DNA of 64,000 nt from Herbidospora sakaeratensis (GCF_001570525.1 NZ_BBXC01000015.1:259651-323650); one strand, 5' to 3'; shown: positions 28,686 to 37,721, counted from the stretch's first letter. Made by a program: numbers and translations. Notes: a model not told the origin generated them from the letters alone.

Positions 28686-29812
28686 CGGCCGTTGAACGCG
28701 TCCTTCAGGCGGGAGAAGAAGCCCTGCTGGCCCGGCGCGAACTTGCCGGGCGGGCGCTCCTCGCCGCGCAGCTGCGACAACTTGCGGAGCAGTTCCTCCT
28801 GCTCGGGGTCGAGCTTCAGCGGGGTCTCGACGTTGACGTGGATCAGCAGGTCGCCCCGGCCGCTCTCGTTGAGGCGCTGCACGCCCCGCGCGTAGAGGGG
28901 GATGACCTGGCCCGACTGGGTGCCGGGGCGGACGTCGATCTGCTCGGCGCCGTCGAGGGTCTCCATGGTCAGGGAGGTGCCCAGGGCGGCGGCGGTCATG
29001 GGGATCGAGACGGTGCAGTGGAGGTCGTCGCCGCGGCGTTCGAACGTCGGGTGGGGGCGCTCGACGATCTCGAGGAACAGGTCGCCGGGCGGGCCGCCGC
29101 CGGGGCCGACCTCGCCCTCGCCCGCGAGCTGGATGTGGGTGCCGTCTTCGACGCCCGCCGGGATGCGGACCTTGATGGTCCGGCGGGTGCGGACGCGGCC
29201 GTCGCCGGAGCACTCCTGGCAGGGGTGGCGGATGACGCTGCCGAAGCCGCCGCACTGGGGGCACGGGCGCGAGGTCATGACCTGGCCCAGGAACGAGCGG
29301 GTCACCTGGGAGACCTCGCCCCGGCCGTGGCACATGTCGCAGGTGTCGGGGTGGGTGCCGGCCGCGGCGCCGGAGCCCTGGCAGACCTCGCAGAGGATCG
29401 CGGTGTCGACCACGAGCTCCCGGGTGGTGCCGAAGCCCGACTCGGCCAGGTCGAGCTCGACCCGGATCGTCGCGTTGCGGCCCCGGCGGGCCCGCGAGCG
29501 GGGGCCGCGGGAGGCCGAGGCGGTGCCGAAGAAGGCGTCCATGATGTCGCTGAACGGGAAGCCCGCGCCGAAGCCGGCCCCCGCGCCGCCCGCGCCGCCG
29601 AACGGGTCGCCGCCCATGTCGTGCATCTGGCGCTTCTGGGGGTCGGAGAGCACCTCGTAGGCCGCGGTGATCTCCTTGAAGCGCTCCTGCGTCGCCGGGT
29701 CGGGGTTGACGTCGGGATGCAGTTCGCGGGCCAGCCGGCGGTAGGCCTTCTTGATCTCTTCCTGGCTCGCGTCGCGGCGTACGCCGAGGGTGGCGTAATA
29801 GTCCTTGGCCAC
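28682..29812 (-). CDS. dnaJ: Chaperone DnaJ
   Basis: A 376-residue type I Hsp40. The J domain carries HPD in [13 protein letters not shown], a Gly/Phe-rich linker follows ([16 protein letters not shown]), and four zinc repeats are seen: [24 protein letters not shown] and CQECSGDG. The C-terminal substrate domain ends [17 protein letters not shown]. It begins one base after the hrcA stop, which marks it as the DnaJ2 type regulated by HrcA through the CIRCE site. Confidence 0.96.
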   Translation of the reverse strand: MAKDYYATLGVRRDASQEEIKKAYRRLARELHPDVNPDPATQERFKEITAAYEVLSDPQKRQMHDMGGDPFGGAGGAGAGFGAGFPFSDIMDAFFGTASASRGPRSRARRGRNATIRVELDLAESGFGTTRELVVDTAILCEVCQGSGAAAGTHPDTCDMCHGRGEVSQVTRSFLGQVMTSRPCPQCGGFGSVIRHPCQECSGDGRVRTRRTIKVRIPAGVEDGTHIQLAGEGEVGPGGGPPGDLFLEIVERPHPTFERRGDDLHCTVSIPMTAAALGTSLTMETLDGAEQIDVRPGTQSGQVIPLYARGVQRLNESGRGDLLIHVNVETPLKLDPEQEELLRKLSQLRGEERPPGKFAPGQQGFFSRLKDAFNGR

Positions 29813-30826
29813 TTATGACCCCGCCAGGATCTGGCCGACATAGCGCGCGACCGCGCGCACCGCACCCATCGTCACCGGATAATCCATTCGCGTCGGGCCC
29901 AGCACTCCGAGCCGGGCCAGTTCCTTGTCTCCCGAGCCGTATCCGGCGGCCACGATCGAGGTGCCGCGCAGACCGGTGTAGGGGTTCTCCGAGCCGATCC
30001 GGACGGTCAGCTCGGACAGGTCGTCGGTCTCGCCGAGGAGGCGCATCAGGACGACCTGCTCCTCCAGGGCCTCCAGCACGTCGCGCAGGCCGATGGTGAA
30101 ATCGGCGGCGGCGAGGTTGGCGGCCCCGGCGAACACGATCTTCTCTTCGTGCCGTTCGACCAGCGTCTCCAGGATCACCGAGAGGATCGTGGCGGCCACC
30201 GGCCGGTCTTCGGGGGACAGCCGTTCGGGCAGCGCGGCCACGGTCTCGGGGACCTGGGCCAGCCCGCAGCCGTCGAGCGCCGTGTTGAGCACGGCGCGCA
30301 GGTGGGACACCCGGTCGTCGGCGATCACATCGGGCAGATCGACCACCCGCTGCTCGACGCGGCCGGTGTTGGTGATCAGGACCAGCATGACCCGCGTGTC
30401 GGCCAGCGGCACGATCTCGACGTGGCGGACCGTCGAGCGGGTCAGCGAGGGATACTGCACGACCGCGACGTGGCGGGTCAGCTGCGCGAGCAGCCGGACG
30501 GTCCGCATGACGATCTCGTCGAGGTCGATCGCGCCGGCCAGGAACGTCTCGATGGCCCGCCGTTCGGCGCCCGAGAGGGGCTTGACCTGGGACAGCCGGT
30601 CGACGAACAGCCGGTAGCCCTTGTCGGTCGGGACCCGCCCCGCGCTCGTGTGGGGCTGGTGGATGTAGCCGCCGTCTTCGAGGGCCGCCATGTCGTTGCG
30701 GATGGTGGCCGGCGAGACTCCGAGGTTGTGCCGGTCGGCCAGCGCCTTGGAGCCCACGGGCTCGTTGGTGGAGACGTAGTCTTCGACGATCGCCCGCAGC
30801 ACCGCCAGCTTCCGGTCGTCAAGCAC
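29813..30826 (-). CDS. hrcA: Heat-inducible transcription repressor HrcA
   Basis: A 337-residue repressor. The start is the GTG at 30826 ([20 protein letters not shown]), preceded by GGGAGGTGA; longer in-frame sequence upstream crosses the CIRCE element and is not coding. The winged helix is about residues 1-75 ([27 protein letters not shown], in parts), and the C-terminal GAF-like domain ends [18 protein letters not shown]. It controls its own operon with dnaJ and rsmE, and usually groEL. Confidence 0.96.
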   Translation of the reverse strand: MLDDRKLAVLRAIVEDYVSTNEPVGSKALADRHNLGVSPATIRNDMAALEDGGYIHQPHTSAGRVPTDKGYRLFVDRLSQVKPLSGAERRAIETFLAGAIDLDEIVMRTVRLLAQLTRHVAVVQYPSLTRSTVRHVEIVPLADTRVMLVLITNTGRVEQRVVDLPDVIADDRVSHLRAVLNTALDGCGLAQVPETVAALPERLSPEDRPVAATILSVILETLVERHEEKIVFAGAANLAAADFTIGLRDVLEALEEQVVLMRLLGETDDLSELTVRIGSENPYTGLRGTSIVAAGYGSGDKELARLGVLGPTRMDYPVTMGAVRAVARYVGQILAGS

Positions 30827-30838
30827 GTTCTCACCTCC

Positions 30839-30865
30839 CTGGCACTCTGTGTTCCCGAGTGCCAA
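30839..30865. promoter_or_regulatory. CIRCE element, HrcA operator
   Basis: Arms CTGGCACTC (30839-30847) and GAGTGCCAA (30857-30865) are separated by exactly 9 bases, matching the CIRCE consensus TTAGCACTC-N9-GAGTGCTAA except at the outer positions. It lies 13 bases upstream of the hrcA start codon, as expected for autoregulation. Confidence 0.93.
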
Positions 30866-30957
30866 GTGTACGGCCACCGTCCCCGGGGTGCGATAACACA
30901 GTCGGGCACGCGGGGAACAAGCCGACTGCAAATGCGCCGCAAGTCGCTAATCACACA

Positions 30958-31629
30958 ATGTCTCCCATGACCGCTCAATATGGCCAGAACTATGGCCAGC
31001 AGCCCCACCCCTATTACGGCGCCCCCCAGTCCCCCTACGGCGGCCCGCCCCCGCAGGGACCCGTCCGGCCCCGGATCCTGTGGATCGTTCTGTCCTGGGT
31101 CTTCTTCGTGGTCACCCTCATCGTCGGCGGCGTGATCTTCGCCGCGGGCGTTGGGTCGACCATCGCCAACATCGGCGAGATCGCCCCGTCGTCGTCCTTC
31201 CAGGGCGGCGAGACCGTCAAGGTGAGCATCGACCCGGCCGACAGCCCCGCCATCTGGGCCGCCGCCGGGCAGCCGACCGACGTCCAGTGCCAGGTCACCG
31301 GCGCCGACCCGAGCCAGCAGATCACCCTCGACAAGGCGGTGGGCTCGCAGACCCTCTCCTACAACGGCACCGACTGGGAGATGCTCTTCACGATCGGCGT
31401 CCCGGCCGCCGGCGAATACCAGGTCGCCTGCGACGGCGAGGGCGTCACGTTCGGCGTCGGCAAGCAGCTGCTGTCGGCCGCCACCGCCGACGCGGCGGGC
31501 GGGCTGGTGGGCGGCCTGGCCGCGCTGGTCATCCTGCCCGCCTTCGGCTTCCTCCTCGCGCTGATCGTCACGATCGTCGTGCTGGTCCGGCGCGGCCGGG
31601 CCCGCCGCCGGATGATGGGGATGTACTAA
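30958..31629 (+). CDS. Two-helix membrane protein with tyrosine-rich tail
   Basis: A 223-residue protein. A 40-residue N-terminus rich in Tyr, Gln, Pro and Gly (QYGQNYGQQPHPYYGAPQ) precedes transmembrane helix 1 (about 42-66). An extracellular domain with two Cys (VQCQVTG and YQVACDGEG) follows, then helix 2 (about 180-212) and a basic tail RRGRARRRMMGMY. The plan resembles small actinobacterial envelope proteins of unknown role. ATG codons at 30958 and 30967 are both possible; a GCTAAT box lies 6 bases before 30958. Divergent from hrcA. Confidence 0.78.
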   Translation: MSPMTAQYGQNYGQQPHPYYGAPQSPYGGPPPQGPVRPRILWIVLSWVFFVVTLIVGGVIFAAGVGSTIANIGEIAPSSSFQGGETVKVSIDPADSPAIWAAAGQPTDVQCQVTGADPSQQITLDKAVGSQTLSYNGTDWEMLFTIGVPAAGEYQVACDGEGVTFGVGKQLLSAATADAAGGLVGGLAALVILPAFGFLLALIVTIVVLVRRGRARRRMMGMY

Positions 31630-31639
31630 CGTTCGCGGC

Positions 31640-32446
31640 ATGTACGAGCGGGACGTGCTCTCCGGAGACTGGCGGCGCCCCAAGAAGGGGACGATCCCGC
31701 AGATCCCAGCCGAGCTCGACCTCGTGGTCGAGTGGGCCGACGACGGGTTCTGCGGGGCGGTGGTGGCCTGCGACAAGGAGGCCGTCACCCTGGAGGACCG
31801 GTTCGGGCGGCGACGGCTGTTCCCCCTGGAACCCGCCGCCTTCCTCCTGGAGGGCAGGCCCGTCACTCTGGTCCGCCCCCCAGCGGGGCCGCGGGGCCCG
31901 AGGCGCAGCGCCTCGGGTTCCATCGCGGTCGAGGGCCTGAAGGCCCAGGTGGCCAAGGAGAGCAGGATCTACGTCGAGGGCGTGCACGACGCCGCGCTCG
32001 TGGAGAAGATCTGGGGTCACGACCTGCGGGTCGAGGGCGTGGTCGTCGAATACCTCGAAGGCGTCGACCACCTGCCCGAGATCGTCGCCGAGTTCGGCCC
32101 CGAACCCGGCCGGCGGCTCGGCGTGCTGGTCGACCATCTCGTCGCCGGCTCCAAGGAGAGCCGGATCGCCGCCCAGGTGGCCGGCCCCCACGTGCTGGTG
32201 ACGGGCCATCCGTTCGTGGACGTCTGGCAGGCGGTCAAGCCCGCCGTGCTGGGCATCGGGGCGTGGCCGGAAGTACCGCGCGGGATCCCGTGGAAAGAGG
32301 GCGTGATCGCCGCCCTGGGCTGGCGGATGGAGCCGCCCGACGCGTGGCGGCACATCCTCGGCCGGGTGAACAGCTACGCCGACCTGGAGCCCGAGCTGCT
32401 GGGCCGGGTCGAGGAGCTCATCGACTTCGTCACGTCAGATCCCTGA
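31640..32446 (+). CDS. DUF3097 family protein
   Basis: A 268-residue actinobacterial protein of unknown function. The N-terminal third (MYERDVLSGDWRRPKKGTIP...) is beta-rich. After a linker, RIYVEGVHDAALVEKIWG and GVLVDHLVAGSKESRIA are the strongest blocks and look like a Toprim-type fold (Glu after a strand; Asp after a later strand), though this is my inference. The gene lies between hrcA/dnaJ and hemW in most actinobacteria and overlaps hemW tail-to-tail by 17 bases. TAACGT ends 7 bases before the ATG, so it may be leaderless even though its -10 overlaps the previous stop codon. Confidence 0.88.
   Translation: MYERDVLSGDWRRPKKGTIPQIPAELDLVVEWADDGFCGAVVACDKEAVTLEDRFGRRRLFPLEPAAFLLEGRPVTLVRPPAGPRGPRRSASGSIAVEGLKAQVAKESRIYVEGVHDAALVEKIWGHDLRVEGVVVEYLEGVDHLPEIVAEFGPEPGRRLGVLVDHLVAGSKESRIAAQVAGPHVLVTGHPFVDVWQAVKPAVLGIGAWPEVPRGIPWKEGVIAALGWRMEPPDAWRHILGRVNSYADLEPELLGRVEELIDFVTSDP
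31879..31917. repeat. Two adjacent hairpins inside the DUF3097 gene
   Basis: Within coding sequence, GCCCC-CCA-GCGGGGC-type pairing (about 31876-31889) is followed by CCCGAGGCGC-A-GCGCCTCGGG (31897-31917), a perfect 10-bp inverted repeat with a one-base centre. They encode the PAGPRGPRRSASGS linker between the two domains. Such a structure is unusual in an open frame and may slow ribosomes at the domain boundary or be a captured repeat. Confidence 0.55.
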
Positions 32447-33647
32447 CCACGGCGTCGGCCAGCAGGCGGCCCTGGAGGGTGAGCACCGCGCGGCCCTTCT
32501 TGAACGCCTCGACGTCGAGCAGCCCCCCGGCGAGCGCCTTGGCCGCCGCCGGCCTGACCTCTTTGGCCAGGTCGTCGAGCGGGTAGCCGTCGACCAGCCG
32601 GAGTTCGAGCATGACGCGCTCCAGGGTGCGCTCCTCGGCGGAGGTCTGCTCCCGCGCGTGGGCGGGCGAGTGGCCCTGGGCCAGGCGGGCGGCGTAGGCC
32701 GACGGGTGTTTGACGTTCCACCAGCGCACCCCGCCGACGTGGCTGTGGGCGCCCGGACCGGCGCCCCACCAGTCGGCGCCCGACCAGTAGAGCAGGTTGT
32801 GGCGGCAGCGGGCCTTCTCGCTGGTGGCCCAGTTGGAGACCTCGTACCAGGAGAAACCGGCCTTGGTCAGGAGCTCGTCGGCGATCAGGTAGCGGTCGGC
32901 GGCGACGTCGTCGTCGGGCATGGGCAGGTCGCCGCGGCGGATGCGGGCGGCCAGGCGGGTGCCGGTCTCGACGATCAGGGAGTAGGCCGACACGTGGTCG
33001 GGCCCGGCCGCGATGGCGGCCTCCAGCGAGGCCCGCCAGTCGTCGTCGGTCTCGCCCGGCGTTCCGTAGATCAGGTCGAGGTTGACGTGGGCGAACCCCG
33101 CCTCCTTCGCGTCGTGGACGGCCTGGGCCGCCCGCCCCGGCGTGTGCCGCCGGTCGAGCACCTGGAGCACGCGGTCGCGGGCGCTCTGCATGCCGAAGGA
33201 GATCCGGTTGATGCCGCCCTCGCGCAGGGCCGCCAGCTCGCGCGGGCCGACCGACTCGGGGTTGGCCTCGGTGGTGACCTCGGCGTCGTGGTCGATGCCG
33301 AACTCCTCGTGGACGGCCTTGAGGATGCGCACCAGATCGCCCGGGGGCAGCAGTGTCGGGGTGCCGCCGCCGAAGAAGACCGTCGAGACCGACAGGTCGG
33401 CGTCGCCGAGCACCCGCCGGGCCAGCCGGATCTCCTCGATCGCGGTGTCGGCGTAAGAGCTTTGTGAGGCTCCGGACCCTAGCTCCGACGCCGTGTAGGT
33501 GTTGAAGTCGCAGTAGCCGCACCGGCTCGCGCAGAAGGGGACGTGCACATAGAAACCGAACGGACGCCCGCCCAGCGCGGCGAGCGCCGCGGGCGGCAGT
33601 TCACCGGACGTGGGGACGGGTTCGCCGTCGGGGAGCACGGAGGGCAT
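32430..33647 (-). CDS. hemW: Radical SAM heme chaperone HemW
   Basis: A 405-residue radical SAM protein. The FeS-binding CxxxCxxC is in CASRCGYCDFNTYT near residue 42, SAM-binding GGGTPTLLP follows and NRISFGMQSARDRVLQVLDR is typical. The C-terminal HemN-like domain contains WWGAGPGAHSHVGGVRWWNVK. HemW lacks coproporphyrinogen dehydrogenase activity in characterised cases and inserts heme. The start at 33647 (MPSVLPDGEPVP) is the usual actinobacterial start. It overlaps DUF3097 by 17 bases at its end. Confidence 0.94.
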   Translation of the reverse strand: MPSVLPDGEPVPTSGELPPAALAALGGRPFGFYVHVPFCASRCGYCDFNTYTASELGSGASQSSYADTAIEEIRLARRVLGDADLSVSTVFFGGGTPTLLPPGDLVRILKAVHEEFGIDHDAEVTTEANPESVGPRELAALREGGINRISFGMQSARDRVLQVLDRRHTPGRAAQAVHDAKEAGFAHVNLDLIYGTPGETDDDWRASLEAAIAAGPDHVSAYSLIVETGTRLAARIRRGDLPMPDDDVAADRYLIADELLTKAGFSWYEVSNWATSEKARCRHNLLYWSGADWWGAGPGAHSHVGGVRWWNVKHPSAYAARLAQGHSPAHAREQTSAEERTLERVMLELRLVDGYPLDDLAKEVRPAAAKALAGGLLDVEAFKKGRAVLTLQGRLLADAVVRDLT

Positions 33648-33678
33648 CCGCCCAGTCTGCCCGATGCCAAGAGGTCGA

Positions 33679-33708
33679 TTGACGCAGTCGCTCGCCCGCA
33701 TTTATGAT
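33679..33708 (+). promoter_or_regulatory. Strong promoter of the chitinase gene
   Basis: TTGACG (33679-33684), an 18-bp spacer and TATGAT (33703-33708) form a near-consensus vegetative promoter. Transcription would begin near 33715, about 53 bases before the GTG start. Confidence 0.8.
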
Positions 33709-33717
33709 CCCGGCAAA

Positions 33718-33740
33718 CTTACAGGAAACTTTCCTATAAG
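33718..33740. promoter_or_regulatory. Palindromic operator at the chitinase promoter
   Basis: Arms CTTACAGGAAA and TTTCCTATAAG flank a single central C, an 11-bp inverted repeat with one mismatch. It begins about 3 bases after the predicted transcription start, an ideal repressor site. It does not resemble the DasR site. The cognate regulator is not in the window. Confidence 0.7.
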
Positions 33741-33767
33741 AAATGCCTCCTAGCAGCGGAGACAACA

Positions 33768-35033
33768 GTGCCGAGACTTCGCACCCCCCTTCTGTTAGCC
33801 CTGGTGGCCGGCCTGGTCGCCACCGCCGCGCCCGCTCCCGCCCAGGCCTCGACCGGCGACTCGGGATACAAGCGGGTGGCCTACTTCATCCAGTGGGGCA
33901 TCTACGGCCGCAACTACCACGTCAAGGACATGGTGACGACCGGCGCCGCCGCCAAGCTCACCCACATCAACTACGCCTTCGGCTTCGTCAACCAGGGCGG
34001 CGAGTGCTACTCGGCCGACCCGTGGGCCGACTGGCAGCGCCCCGTCCCGGCCGAGCAGAGCGTCGACGGCGTGGCCGACGACGGCACCGGCGCCATCGCC
34101 GGCAACCTGAACCAGCTCAAGAAGCTCAAGGCCAAGTTCCCGAGCCTCAAGGTCCTCATCTCGCTGGGCGGCTGGACCGGCTCCAAGTGGTTCTCCGACG
34201 CCGTCCTCACCCCCGAGGCCCGCACCAAGCTGGCCTCCTCCTGCATCGACCTGTGGCTGAAGGGCAACCTGCCCGGCGCCGCCCCGGGCGCGGGCGCGGG
34301 CGTCTTCGACGGCATCGACCTCGACTGGGAGTGGCCCGGTTCGTCCGGCGAGGTCGGCAACGTGATCCGTCCCGAAGACAAGCAGAACTTCACGCTGTTC
34401 CTGGCCGAGCTGCGCCGCCAGATGAACGCGTACAACAAGAAGCACGAGCTCACCGCCTTCCTGCCCGCCGCCGCCGCGAAGATCGACGCCGGCTTCGAGG
34501 TCAAGAAGGTCTTCTCCTACCTCGACTTCGCCACCGTCCAGGGCTACGACCTGCACGGCTCGTGGGAGCAGGTCACCGGCCACAACGGCAACCTCTTCAC
34601 CGACCGCAAGGACCCGAACGCGGTCAAGTTCAGCGTCGACCAGACGGTGAAGGACTACCTGAGCCGCGGCGCCCCCAAGAAGAAGATCGTCGTCGGCGTC
34701 CCGTTCTACGGTCAGGGCTGGACCGGCGTCACCGCCGGCGGCAACGGCCTCTGGAAGCCCGCCACCGGCCCCGCCCCCGGCAAGTGGGCCAACGGCACCG
34801 AAGACTACAAGGACATCGTCGGCAAGCCCGGCAAGCGCCACCGCGACCTGCTGACCGGCTCGGTCTGGCTGTACGACGGCAACGAGTTCTGGTCCTACGA
34901 CGACCCGATCTCGCTGGTCGAGAAGGCGGCCTACATCCGCCTGAAGGGCCTCGGCGGCGCGATGATGTGGTCGATCGACCAGGACGACAGCCGGGCGTCC
35001 CTGACGACCGCGCTCTACAAGGTCCTGCGCTGA
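33768..35033 (+). CDS. Secreted GH18 chitinase
   Basis: A 421-residue exported chitinase. The signal peptide MPRLRTPLLLALVAGLVATA... is cleaved near APAQA-STG (residue 27). The GH18 barrel contains SLGGW at 132-136 and the catalytic DGIDLDWE at 181-188, with Glu188 as acid. YDLHGSWE and the C-terminal GAMMWSIDQDD are substrate-site features. There is no carbohydrate-binding domain. It would cleave chitin to oligosaccharides outside the cell. The start is GTG preceded by GGAGA. A near-consensus promoter, palindromic operator and strong terminator show it is a single regulated gene. Confidence 0.95.
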   Translation: MPRLRTPLLLALVAGLVATAAPAPAQASTGDSGYKRVAYFIQWGIYGRNYHVKDMVTTGAAAKLTHINYAFGFVNQGGECYSADPWADWQRPVPAEQSVDGVADDGTGAIAGNLNQLKKLKAKFPSLKVLISLGGWTGSKWFSDAVLTPEARTKLASSCIDLWLKGNLPGAAPGAGAGVFDGIDLDWEWPGSSGEVGNVIRPEDKQNFTLFLAELRRQMNAYNKKHELTAFLPAAAAKIDAGFEVKKVFSYLDFATVQGYDLHGSWEQVTGHNGNLFTDRKDPNAVKFSVDQTVKDYLSRGAPKKKIVVGVPFYGQGWTGVTAGGNGLWKPATGPAPGKWANGTEDYKDIVGKPGKRHRDLLTGSVWLYDGNEFWSYDDPISLVEKAAYIRLKGLGGAMMWSIDQDDSRASLTTALYKVLR

Positions 35034-35044
35034 CCTGAACGACG

Positions 35045-35083
35045 AGGGCCGGAGCGCAACTGGGTCGCGCTCCGGCCCTTTCT
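35045..35083 (+). terminator. Rho-independent terminator of the chitinase gene
   Basis: AGGGCCGGAGCGC (35045-35057) and GCGCTCCGGCCCT (35067-35079) form a perfect 13-bp stem, followed by TTTCT. It lies 11 bases after the stop codon. Confidence 0.92.
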
Positions 35084-35106
35084 CATTCGGCCGGTGGACG
35101 AGCCGT

Positions 35107-35526
35107 TCAGAGCTCAGCGGGAAGGAGATCGAACGCGTCGACGTGGCAGGGCCGCACCACGGTGAAATGGCGCCGGTCCAGGGTCGCGACGGCATGGATG
35201 TTCAGCCGCTCGGCGACCGCGATCACCGATGCGTCTACGGAACCAAGCGGCAGATTCGCGTAATGATCCACCAATGCACTCATCCGTCCGAGATCGTCGC
35301 CATTGAGGTCGACGAGAGTGAGGCCACTTTTCGCGAAGTCCTGGAGAAACCTGGCTTCGACCTTGCTCCCCGCCCGCCTCTCGAGGACCTGGGCCGTCTC
35401 AACGAGGACCGACACCGGAACAAGCATCGGGCCCGGGTAACGCTCCAGAACGGAAGTACAGACTTCGTGGTATCGGTCTAAGCGGTTGGAAACCGCGACC
35501 AACGGTCCAGTGTCAACGACAATCAC
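35107..35526 (-). CDS. PIN-domain toxin (VapC-like)
   Basis: A 139-residue PIN-domain RNase. The four acidic active-site positions are present: Asp5 in VVDTGPL, Glu43 in LVETAQV, Asp98 in GSVDASVIA and Asp117 in ATLDRRHF. It overlaps the upstream small gene by 4 bases, the usual antitoxin-toxin arrangement. G+C is visibly lower than in the flanking genes and codons are less biased, which suggests horizontal acquisition. It would cleave tRNA or rRNA when freed from the antitoxin; the target is unknown. Confidence 0.88.
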   Translation of the reverse strand: MIVVDTGPLVAVSNRLDRYHEVCTSVLERYPGPMLVPVSVLVETAQVLERRAGSKVEARFLQDFAKSGLTLVDLNGDDLGRMSALVDHYANLPLGSVDASVIAVAERLNIHAVATLDRRHFTVVRPCHVDAFDLLPAEL

Positions 35527-35729
35527 GAATGGTGATTGTCTCCTGACTTTAGGAAGTCTTCCGACCGTTCGGCGAAATCGGGCTCCGCCTCCATGATCCC
35601 GATGAACGGCAGATTCCGAACCTTGGGCATGTCTCCCAGGTGATCGCGGACAAGTTGCAGCAACGGAGCGACCTGCTCCTCAGGGAGCCGGTCGACAAGA
35701 TCGCGAAATTCGTCCCGCATGACGCTCAT
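35523..35729 (-). CDS. Antitoxin of a PIN toxin-antitoxin pair
   Basis: A 68-residue protein (MSVMRDEFRDLVDRLPEEQVAP...) that does not show a clear AbrB or ribbon-helix-helix motif; the N-terminal EFRDLVDRLPEEQVAPLL helix resembles DUF2281-like antitoxins, and the acidic C-terminus (MEAEPDFAERSEDFLKS) would bind the toxin. The start is ATG at 35729, chosen because TACACT lies 7 bases upstream as a -10 box; GTG 35753 lies in the operator and ATG 35720 is another option. It overlaps the toxin gene by 4 bases. Confidence 0.75.
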   Translation of the reverse strand: MSVMRDEFRDLVDRLPEEQVAPLLQLVRDHLGDMPKVRNLPFIGIMEAEPDFAERSEDFLKSGDNHHS

Positions 35730-35736
35730 AACAGTC

Positions 35737-35766
35737 AGTGTAAGTGCGCGCACTTACCTGTCTCAA
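35737..35766 (-). promoter_or_regulatory. Autoregulated promoter of the toxin-antitoxin pair
   Basis: On the minus strand TTGAGA (35766-35761), 18 bp, then TACACT (35742-35737) end 7 bases before ATG 35729, giving a leaderless message. The perfect 18-bp palindrome GTAAGTGCGCGCACTTAC (35740-35757) fills the spacer and touches the -10, an exact repressor position. Confidence 0.8.
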
Positions 35767-35793
35767 TCTGTCTTGCTCCTGTCACAACCTGTC
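35758..35793. repeat. Four helically phased CTGTC repeats
   Basis: CTGTC occurs at 35758, 35768, 35779 and 35789 on the plus strand, spaced 10, 11 and 10 bases, one helical turn each. The array begins where the toxin-antitoxin palindrome ends and covers and extends beyond its -35. It could bind a cooperative regulator on one face of the DNA. Confidence 0.75.
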
Positions 35794-35817
35794 ATGAGCG
35801 CCGCCGACCGACGGCCC

Positions 35818-37707
35818 CTACTTCTTGGCCTTTTCCGCGCCGCTCGAGTCGGTGCTCAGGGCTGCCACGAAAGCCTCCTGGGGGACTTCCACGCGGCCGA
35901 CCATCTTCATGCGCTTCTTGCCCTCCTTCTGCTTCTCGAGGAGCTTGCGCTTACGCGAGATGTCGCCGCCGTAGCACTTCGCCAGGACGTCCTTGCGGAT
36001 CGCGCGGATGTTCTCGCGGGCGATGACGCGGGCGCCGATCGCCGCCTGGATCGGGACCTCGAACTGCTGCCTGGGAATCAGGTCCTTCAGCTTCTTGGCC
36101 ATGTCGACGCCGTAGGCGTAGGCCTTCTCGCGGTGGACGATGGCCGAGAACGCGTCGACGGCCTCGCCCTGGAGGAGGATGTCGACCTTGACGAGGTCGG
36201 AGTCCTGCTCGCCGGAGGGCTCGTAGTCGAGGGAGGCGTAGCCCCGGGTCTTCGACTTCAGCTGGTCGAAGAAGTCGAAGATGATCTCGCCCAGGGGCAG
36301 GGTGTAGCGGATCTCGACGCGGTCTTCGCTCAGGTAGTCCATGCCCTGGAGGGCGCCGCGGCGGCCCTGGCAGAGCTCCATGATGGCGCCGATGAACTCG
36401 GCCGGGGCCAGCACGGTCGCCTTCACGGTCGGCTCGTAGATCTCGGCGATCTTGCCCTCGGGGAACTCCGAGGGGTTGGTCACCGTGTGCTCGGTGCCGT
36501 CTTCCATGATGACGCGGTAGATGACGTTGGGGGCGGTCGAGATCAGGGCCAGGTTGAACTCGCGCTCCAGGCGCTCGCGCACGATCTCCATGTGGAGCAG
36601 GCCGAGGAAGCCGCAGCGGAAGCCGAAACCGAGGGCCGCCGACGACTCGGGCTCGTAGACCAGGGCGGCGTCGTTGAGGCGCAGCTTGTCGAGGGCCTCG
36701 CGGAGCTCGGGGAAGTCGTCGCCGTCGATCGGGTAGAGGCCCGAGTAGACCATCGGGCGCGGGTGCTCGTAGCCGCCGAGGGCGTCGTCGGCCGGCTTCG
36801 TGGCCGAGGTGACGGTGTCGCCGACGCGGGACTGGCGGACGTCCTTCACGCCGGTGATCAGGTAGCCCACCTCGCCGACGCCCAGGCCCAGGGCCGAGGG
36901 CAGCGGCTCGGGGCTGATGACGCCGATCTCCAGGGTCTCGTGCTGGGCCTTGGTCGACATCATGAGGATGCGCTCGCGCTTGCCCAGGTGGCCGTCCATG
37001 ACGCGGACGTAGGTGACGACGCCCCGGTAGGTGTCGTAGACCGAGTCGAAGATGAGGGCCCGCGCGGGGGCGTCGGCGTCGCCGACCGGGGCGGGGATGG
37101 TGTCGACCACGTGGTCGAGCAGTTCCTTGACGCCCACGCCGGTCTTGCCCGAGACGCGCAGCACGTCGGAGGGCTCGCAGCCGATCAGGCCGGCCAGCTC
37201 CTCGGCGTACTTCTCCGGCTGGGCGGCCGGGAGGTCGATCTTGTTGAGCACCGGGATGATGTTGAGGTCGGCGTTCATGGCCAGGTAGAGGTTGGCCAGC
37301 GTCTGGGCCTCGATGCCCTGGGCGGCGTCGACCAGCAGGACCGCGCCCTCGCACGCCTGGAGCGACCGCGACACCTCATAGGTGAAGTCGACGTGGCCGG
37401 GCGTGTCGATCATGTTGAGCACGTGGCCGTTCCACGGCAGGCGGACGGCCTGCGACTTGATGGTGATGCCGCGCTCGCGCTCGATGTCCATCCGGTCGAG
37501 GTATTGGGCGCGCATGGACCGGTCGTCGACCACACCGGTGATCTGGAGCATCCGGTCGGCAAGCGTTGACTTGCCATGGTCGATGTGCGCGATGATGCAG
37601 AAATTGCGGATCAACGCGGGGTCGGTCTGGCCGGTCTGAGTGCGCACCGAAGTCCGTTTCAACTGGGATTGAGGCGATCGACGGCTGGCGGAGCAGCCAC
37701 CCTCCAT
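35818..37707 (-). CDS. lepA: Elongation factor 4 (LepA)
   Basis: A 629-residue ribosomal GTPase. After an about 30-residue extension, [22 protein letters not shown] carries G1 (AHIDHGKST), DTPGHVDF is G3 and NKIDLP G4. The C-terminal domain contains [15 protein letters not shown] and ends with the LepA-specific basic region [19 protein letters not shown]. It back-translocates or remodels stalled ribosomes. The start 37707 lies 14 bases from the start of a divergent gene. It follows hemW in conserved order, with the chitinase and toxin-antitoxin genes inserted between. Confidence 0.96.
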   Translation of the reverse strand: MEGGCSASRRSPQSQLKRTSVRTQTGQTDPALIRNFCIIAHIDHGKSTLADRMLQITGVVDDRSMRAQYLDRMDIERERGITIKSQAVRLPWNGHVLNMIDTPGHVDFTYEVSRSLQACEGAVLLVDAAQGIEAQTLANLYLAMNADLNIIPVLNKIDLPAAQPEKYAEELAGLIGCEPSDVLRVSGKTGVGVKELLDHVVDTIPAPVGDADAPARALIFDSVYDTYRGVVTYVRVMDGHLGKRERILMMSTKAQHETLEIGVISPEPLPSALGLGVGEVGYLITGVKDVRQSRVGDTVTSATKPADDALGGYEHPRPMVYSGLYPIDGDDFPELREALDKLRLNDAALVYEPESSAALGFGFRCGFLGLLHMEIVRERLEREFNLALISTAPNVIYRVIMEDGTEHTVTNPSEFPEGKIAEIYEPTVKATVLAPAEFIGAIMELCQGRRGALQGMDYLSEDRVEIRYTLPLGEIIFDFFDQLKSKTRGYASLDYEPSGEQDSDLVKVDILLQGEAVDAFSAIVHREKAYAYGVDMAKKLKDLIPRQQFEVPIQAAIGARVIARENIRAIRKDVLAKCYGGDISRKRKLLEKQKEGKKRMKMVGRVEVPQEAFVAALSTDSSGAEKAKK

Positions 37708-37721
37708 GGTCGCATGTCCCC

